64,000 nucleotides of DNA from the NCBI RefSeq assembly GCF_949769195.1, contig NZ_OX458333.1, forward strand, positions 3,692,001-3,756,000. The letters are read 5' to 3'. Under the pieces are notes generated by a model. It was not told the origin of the DNA, did not search any database, and was given only the letters and a program-made list of their open reading frames with translations. Shown here piece after piece: positions 59,104 to 64,000 of this stretch (position 1 is its first letter; every line of letters begins with the position of its first letter). A program made the position numbers and the translations under genes. This stretch comes from Methylocaldum szegediense. GTDB lineage: Bacteria; Pseudomonadota; Gammaproteobacteria; Methylococcales; Methylococcaceae.

Positions 59104-61113
59104 TCACTGGAGCGTGGGTTCGGCGGTACCGTGTGATGGTGCCTCGGCGCGCGGTTCCATTCTGTGGATGATTTCCTTGATTTCCTCGCCGCTGACGACT
59201 TCCCGGTCTTGCAAAATGCGGGCGATTTCATCCAGTGTTGCACGCCGTTCGGTAAGAATCTCCCGGGCTCTCCGATGTCCTTCCTCGATTATTTCTCTTA
59301 CCTCGGCGTCGATCAGCCGCGCGGTTTCCTCGCTGAAATTCCGTTCCTCGGGCCCTTCGTAGTTTAGGTACGTCAGCTGCTGCCGCTTGCCGTAGGTGAG
59401 GGGGCCGAGTTTCTTGCTCATGCCCAGTTGGCAGACCATCGCGCGTGCGATTTCGCTGGCTTTCTCCAAGTCATTGTGCGTGCCGCTCGATATCGTGCCG
59501 AAAACCAGTTCTTCGGCGGCGCGTCCTCCGAGCAGGATGGCAATCTTGTCGCGAAGTTCGTCCTCGGTGGCAAGGAATTTTTCCTCGATGGGCAATTGCA
59601 GGGTAAAACCCAGGGCGGCTGCGCCGCGAGGAATGATGGAGACCTTGTGCACGGGCTCTCCGGTCGGAACGATTTCGGCCACTAAGGCATGGCCGGATTC
59701 GTGGTAAGCCACTCGGCGCTTCTCCTGCTCGCTGAGGGTACGGCTTTTCTTCTCGGGACCGGCGATGACACGATCTATGGCCGCTTCGAAATGCCTCATG
59801 CCGACCGCATCTTGATTTTCGCGCACCGCGATGATGGCAGCTTCGTTGCAGATGTTGGCGAGATCCGCGCCGACCAGTCCAGGCGTACGCTGGGCCACTA
59901 CCCGAAGATTCACGTCCGGTCCCAGTTTGATGTTGCGGGTGTGAAGCTGGAGTATAGCCACCCGATCTTCGAGCCCGGGTTTGTCGACCACGATCTGCCG
60001 GTCGAATCGGCCCGCCCGTAGCAAGGCTCGGTCCAAGATTTCCGGACGATTGGTGGCCGCCATGACCACGACTCCGATCGAAGGATCGAAGCCGTCCATT
60101 TCGGTGAGCAGTTGATTCAAGGTCTGCTCGCGTTCGTCATGACCGCCCATGACCACCGGGCCTCCGCGTGCCCGTCCGATGGCGTCCAATTCGTCGATGA
60201 AGATCATGCAGGGTGCTTTTTGTCGCGCTTGTTCGAACAGATCGCGCACCCTTGCCGCACCTACGCCGACGAACATCTCGATGAACTCGGAACCGCTGAT
60301 GTTAAAGAACGGTACGCCGGCTTCGCCGGCCACGGCTCGTGCCAACAAGGTCTTTCCCGTACCGGGTGCGCCGACCAGAAGGACCCCTTTCGGCATGCGC
60401 CCGCCCAGCCGCTGTATACGGGCCGGGTTGCGCAAGAATTCGATCGTTTCTTTGAGTTCCTGCTTCGCTTCTTCGGCTCCGGCCACATCCTGAAACGTGA
60501 CCTTGACCGACGATTCCGCATGAATGCGAACCCGGCTGCGGCCGAAGTTGAGAAGCCCGCGGCCGCCGGTCATGCGGCGCGCCATCCAAGTCCATAGCGC
60601 GAACAGGATGCCGATGGGCAGCAGCCAATTGAAGATGAAGTTGCTCAACCAGTTGTCGGTGTAGCGAACGGTATATCTGACGCCTTTTTCTTCCAGGGTT
60701 TGAGCCAAATCCTGGTTCCATAAAGGCACGGTGACGAAGCGACGCCGTTCTTCACCGGGAGCTTTGGGTTTCAGGTAGCCGGTGATGACCTGGTCCATCA
60801 CTACCACGTCCTCGACCTGCTGTTCCTGTACGTATTTCAGAAACTCGCTGTAGGGAATTTCATCCTGGCGGATTTCTTGATAGCCCTGCCAGAAGTAAAG
60901 AGTGGCCAAGATCAGAAGGAGGTAAAGCCATAGGTTGAGGCGCCGCCTGCGTGCGGCCTGCTCATCGTTCTCACCGCCCGCGCGCGGGTTGACTTCAACG
61001 CCACGTTTTCCGGTAGAACCGAGATCTTGCAGAGTGTCCGCGAGCTTCTTCCAGAATTCCTTAACGGTTTTACCCAAGGAATCCAACAAAGAATTTTGTG
61101 AGTTCTTATTCAT
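59104..61113 (-). CDS. ftsH: ATP-dependent zinc metalloprotease FtsH, with N-terminal extension
   Basis: FtsH extracts and degrades membrane and soluble proteins at the inner membrane. The 669-residue protein has an N-terminal extension of about 60 residues, two transmembrane segments (about 62-80 and 145-170) flanking a periplasmic domain, Walker A GAPGTGKT, the second region of homology, and the zinc motif HESGH. The ATG at 61113 has GGGAGAA upstream. It is not in the usual rrmJ-ftsH-folP setting, so it may be a second FtsH copy. Confidence 0.94.
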   Translation of the reverse strand: MNKNSQNSLLDSLGKTVKEFWKKLADTLQDLGSTGKRGVEVNPRAGGENDEQAARRRRLNLWLYLLLILATLYFWQGYQEIRQDEIPYSEFLKYVQEQQVEDVVVMDQVITGYLKPKAPGEERRRFVTVPLWNQDLAQTLEEKGVRYTVRYTDNWLSNFIFNWLLPIGILFALWTWMARRMTGGRGLLNFGRSRVRIHAESSVKVTFQDVAGAEEAKQELKETIEFLRNPARIQRLGGRMPKGVLLVGAPGTGKTLLARAVAGEAGVPFFNISGSEFIEMFVGVGAARVRDLFEQARQKAPCMIFIDELDAIGRARGGPVVMGGHDEREQTLNQLLTEMDGFDPSIGVVVMAATNRPEILDRALLRAGRFDRQIVVDKPGLEDRVAILQLHTRNIKLGPDVNLRVVAQRTPGLVGADLANICNEAAIIAVRENQDAVGMRHFEAAIDRVIAGPEKKSRTLSEQEKRRVAYHESGHALVAEIVPTGEPVHKVSIIPRGAAALGFTLQLPIEEKFLATEDELRDKIAILLGGRAAEELVFGTISSGTHNDLEKASEIARAMVCQLGMSKKLGPLTYGKRQQLTYLNYEGPEERNFSEETARLIDAEVREIIEEGHRRAREILTERRATLDEIARILQDREVVSGEEIKEIIHRMEPRAEAPSHGTAEPTLQ

Positions 61114-61333
61114 AGCGTTCTCCCAATGGGATAGCCGACGGTAACAGTTTCGAACCCGATGGTCACGATTGGTTCCGCCGCTGGCGGAACGCGTACGAGG
61201 CTTCCTTTTCGAGCCGATCCCAGCAGGTCTCAAAACTATTCGACAGGACTTTCCTGAGCTAAGTCAAAAGCCTCAGACGAGTCCATTGAAGCGACCAGGG
61301 TGAACAGCCTACGGAGATAGGCTCCCGGTCCTG

Positions 61334-62698
61334 TCAAGCCCCGGGGTCGTCCGGAGCTACGACGGTCTTGCGAGCATGCGGCTTTAGCCACTCATTGACG
61401 ATCGCGAAATCGGCCGGATTTAACGTGCCGGCAGCCTGTTTGAGCGTCAAGCTGTTGAGGATGTAATCGTAGCGCGCCCTCGCGTAATCGCGCTTGGTCC
61501 GAAACAGATTACGCTGTTCGGTGAGAACGTCGACCATCGTTCGCGTGCCGACCTCCAAGCCCGCCTCGGTTGCTTCCAAGGCGCTTTGCGACGATACGAT
61601 GGCCGCCTCGAGGGCTTTGACCTGACTGATAGTTGACAGGATACCACGGTAGGCATCTTTTACTTGACGTTGGATGGAACGCCGAACGCCGTCCAAGTTT
61701 TCTTGGGCGGCCTCGTATTCGTGGCGGGCTTGACGAACCCGCGAATTGACGCCTCCGCCCGCGAACATCGGCACATTGACCTGCATCCCGATAATTTGAT
61801 ACTCAGTGGGTATGCCCTGCGGTCGATTGGTGTCGGTGAACCCGGCCGAGCCAACCAAATCCATGGACGGAAGATGGCCGGCGAACTGGAGGTCGATACC
61901 CTTTTTCGCGACCAGGCTACGGTTTTCGGCCGCGATGATGCTGGGGTTGGTCTGCTGAGCCAACTCGGCCCAACTCTCGATGTTTTCCGGGTCCGGACCT
62001 TTCAGCGGGATTTCCTCCGCGAGTTTTGCCAGGTCGAAGTCGAATTCGCCGATGATTTCGCGCAGCGCTTCACGGGCATTGTCCACTTGATTCTCGGCCT
62101 GTATCACATTGGCGTGGGCCTGATCGTACCCGGCTTGGGCTTCGTGCACATCGGTTATGGCGATCAGGCCGACCTCGAACCGAGCCTTAGCCTCTTCGAG
62201 TTGGTGCTCGATGGCGCGCTGTTCGGCCCGCGCGAACTCAAGGCTGTCTTGGGCGAACAGCACATCGAAATAGGCGCGTGCGGTGCGCAGCATCAGGTTT
62301 TGTTGTTCGGCGGCGTAATTGGCCTCGGCCTCGGCGATTTGGTTGTCCGCCTGGCTGAGTTGCACCCAGTAATCGTGGTGATAAATCGGTTGTGTCAAAT
62401 TGATACTGGCCGCGCTGTTCCAGAAGCCGAGATTCCTGCCGCCTGCGATGAAAGCCAGTATAGAGTCTTCGAACTTTGACAGCACCGAGTTGCGGTTGAG
62501 CTCTCCGGTAATCGACAAAGTCGGCAACAGGCGGGCAACGCTTTGAGGCTTGGCTTCCAGCACGGCGTTGCGGGTAGCTTCCGCTTCGCGCAGCCTGGGA
62601 TCGCGTTGCAGCGCGAGTTCCAAGGTTTGTAACAGATCCTGGGCGTTCGCGACTGCGCTCGCCAGCAAGGACACAGCAAGCAAGAGGCTTTTTTTCAT
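61334..62698 (-). CDS. tolC: TolC-family outer-membrane efflux channel
   Basis: TolC proteins form the outer-membrane exit duct of tripartite efflux pumps and type I secretion. From the ATG at 62698 the precursor has 454 residues with a signal peptide (KKSLLLAVSLLASAVANA), the two long internal repeats of the TolC fold (RTARAYFDVLFAQDSLEFARAEQ; QVKDAYRGILSTISQVKALE) and a short C-terminal tail. Its start overlaps the dnaE stop by four bases. No inner-membrane pump or adaptor gene is in the window. Confidence 0.93.
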   Translation of the reverse strand: MKKSLLLAVSLLASAVANAQDLLQTLELALQRDPRLREAEATRNAVLEAKPQSVARLLPTLSITGELNRNSVLSKFEDSILAFIAGGRNLGFWNSAASINLTQPIYHHDYWVQLSQADNQIAEAEANYAAEQQNLMLRTARAYFDVLFAQDSLEFARAEQRAIEHQLEEAKARFEVGLIAITDVHEAQAGYDQAHANVIQAENQVDNAREALREIIGEFDFDLAKLAEEIPLKGPDPENIESWAELAQQTNPSIIAAENRSLVAKKGIDLQFAGHLPSMDLVGSAGFTDTNRPQGIPTEYQIIGMQVNVPMFAGGGVNSRVRQARHEYEAAQENLDGVRRSIQRQVKDAYRGILSTISQVKALEAAIVSSQSALEATEAGLEVGTRTMVDVLTEQRNLFRTKRDYARARYDYILNSLTLKQAAGTLNPADFAIVNEWLKPHARKTVVAPDDPGA

Positions 62699-64000
62699 TG
62701 GTAGTGCAGTTTCACCTTGTCCGCTCCAACACGCTTTTGCAGGCGCGCGATCAATTCGTCGCCAGGATGCACGCGCCAGCTTTCGCCGAGCTGGATCGTC
62801 GTCTGTGCGGCCTTTCCCCGATATTCGATGTAAATCGGACAGGAACCCCCGCGGAACGGCGTGAGTAGATCGACCAGCTCGTTTACCCATTGGTCGCTCG
62901 GGCGATCGGTGCTCGTCCCGGCGGATGGCCATTGAATAAAAAGATGTTTGGCAAAGTGCGCGCGCGCCTCCGCCATGGTAAACAGATTTTCGGCCGTGAG
63001 ACGAAGCTGGCCTGCATAGTCGTCGAAGCTCAAATTGCCCTCGACGACGAGCAGGGTGTCCTTCACCAAATGTTCGCGGTATTTTTCCAAGACTTCCGAG
63101 AACACCGCGACTTCCAGCCTTCCCGTCCGATCGTCCAGAGTGGCGAAAGCCATGCGCTTGCCGTTCTTGTTCTGCCGCGTGCGAAGCTCCACGACCAGCC
63201 CTGCGACCACCACGCGCATTTCCCGCCGTCCCGTTGCCCCCCGCTCGTTGTCGAGCGACAACTTCCCGAGACGCGCGGTAACGAAGTGCTGGATCTCGGA
63301 TTCGTAAGGGCCTATAGGATGGCCGGTGAGATAAAGCCCCAGTGTCATTTTTTCATACGCCAGTCGCTCATCTTCCGGCCAAGGTTCGACGACCATCTCT
63401 GCACGCGGCGTATCATTGGTTACTGCCAAGCCTCCGAGCCCGAATAGATCATCCTGTCCAGTCGCGGCCATGGCGCCGTGCTGTTCGGCGGCCTTGATCG
63501 CATCCGACAGCTCCGCCATATGGCGTGCGCGATTCGGATCGATGGAATCCAGCGTGCCGGAACGGATCAGGGCTTCGATGACCCGTCGATTAACCTTGCG
63601 CAGATCGACCCGACGGCAGAAGTCGTACAGATCCACAAACGGGCCGCCCTTTTGTCGCTCTTCAAGAATGTCGCGGATCGCTGTTTCGCCGACGCCCTTG
63701 ATCGCGCCGAGACCGTACAGGATCGTGCGGTCGTCGAGCACCGCAAACCGGTATTCGGAGCGATTGATATCGGGCGGCTGAACCGTCAACTTCATTTCCC
63801 GGCACTCTTCGATCAGCACAACGACCTTGTCGGTGTTGTCCATGTCCGAGGATAGCACCGCCGCCATGAATGCAGCCGGGAAATGGGCTTTGAGCCAGGC
63901 GGTCTGGTAGGACACCAGGGCATAGGCTGCCGAATGCGACTTGTTGAAGCCGTAGCCGGCGAATTTCTCCATGAGGTCGAAGATGTAGCCGGCGATGCTC
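62695..64000 (-). CDS. dnaE: DNA polymerase III alpha subunit, C-terminal part (cut by window edge)
   Basis: DnaE is the replicative polymerase catalytic subunit. The visible 434 or so residues cover the finger/C-terminal part: SIAGYIFDLMEKFAGYGFNKSHSAAYAL, the helix-hairpin-helix region (GVGETAIRDILEER), the OB-fold (MAFATLDDRTGRLEVAVF) and the tail. The frame is open at the right edge, so the N-terminal PHP and palm domains lie beyond the window. Its stop codon overlaps the start of tolC. Confidence 0.96.
   Translation of the reverse strand, partial: SIAGYIFDLMEKFAGYGFNKSHSAAYALVSYQTAWLKAHFPAAFMAAVLSSDMDNTDKVVVLIEECREMKLTVQPPDINRSEYRFAVLDDRTILYGLGAIKGVGETAIRDILEERQKGGPFVDLYDFCRRVDLRKVNRRVIEALIRSGTLDSIDPNRARHMAELSDAIKAAEQHGAMAATGQDDLFGLGGLAVTNDTPRAEMVVEPWPEDERLAYEKMTLGLYLTGHPIGPYESEIQHFVTARLGKLSLDNERGATGRREMRVVVAGLVVELRTRQNKNGKRMAFATLDDRTGRLEVAVFSEVLEKYREHLVKDTLLVVEGNLSFDDYAGQLRLTAENLFTMAEARAHFAKHLFIQWPSAGTSTDRPSDQWVNELVDLLTPFRGGSCPIYIEYRGKAAQTTIQLGESWRVHPGDELIARLQKRVGADKVKLHYQ

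Noticed and set aside
61664-62479. 271-codon plus-strand frame inside tolC
   Set aside because: Antisense shadow; the minus strand encodes a complete TolC-family protein.

Overview
The window reads as a moderately GC-rich stretch of gammaproteobacterial chromosome made almost entirely of housekeeping genes, densely packed and often overlapping by 1-8 bases. Several blocks have the order known from Pseudomonas, Xanthomonas and E. coli: mrcA | pilMNOPQ-aroK-aroB-damX-(hemE); aat-bpt-infA | clpA-clpS; nudJ-mnmA-(purB); purM | DUF2066-CDP-alcohol phosphotransferase. The set (type IV pili, heme A synthase, a membrane c-type cytochrome, a GH57 enzyme) would suit an aerobic Gram-negative such as a methanotroph of the Methylococcales. 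That placement is inference: no methane-oxidation gene lies in the window. I see no IS element, phage, CRISPR array, plasmid origin or obvious foreign island.

Layout. 1-8028: left-edge radical SAM gene (partial), moeA, a PilZ protein and the pyruvate dehydrogenase operon aceE-aceF-lpdA. 8085-13822: AmpG-like transporter, xthA, rpmE, a nucleotidyltransferase-like protein and PBP1A. 14027-24187: pilMNOPQ, a strong terminator, aroK-aroB-damX, hemE and a Nudix hydrolase. 24188-31036: the least understood part. It holds two unassigned cotranscribed genes, tRNA-Leu(CAA), queA, a small membrane ORF with one internal stop, HIT and YkgJ proteins, and an FAD-oxidoreductase/pyruvyltransferase pair. 31180-36025: DUF815 ATPase, DEAD-box helicase with a long leader, and EttA. 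36118-41586: an N-degron block (aat, bpt, clpA, clpS) around infA. 41709-50775: membrane cytochrome, nudJ-mnmA-purB-lolA-rarA, a PilZ-like protein, birA-coaX and a SPOR-like protein. 50821-55972: heme A synthase, a small secreted protein, a PgsA-like enzyme, DUF2066, purM and a glycosyltransferase. 56047-64000: cupin, DUF3530, GH57 with a coupled 61-codon ORF, ftsH, tolC and the 3' part of dnaE.

How the genes work together. Pyruvate dehydrogenase feeds acetyl-CoA. PilMNOP align the pilus machine beneath the PilQ secretin. Aat and Bpt add leucine or phenylalanine to protein N-termini that ClpS then hands to ClpA(P). BirA and CoaX serve cofactor metabolism, and LolA carries lipoproteins. I found no clear new multi-gene defence or mobile system. 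The best candidates for undescribed biology are the gene pair at 24615-25917, the FAD/pyruvyltransferase pair at 28305-31036, the membrane cytochrome at 41709-42461, the interrupted ORF at 27238-27549 and the coupled mini-ORF after the GH57 gene. All functions are read from sequence and family knowledge only; no database search was possible.
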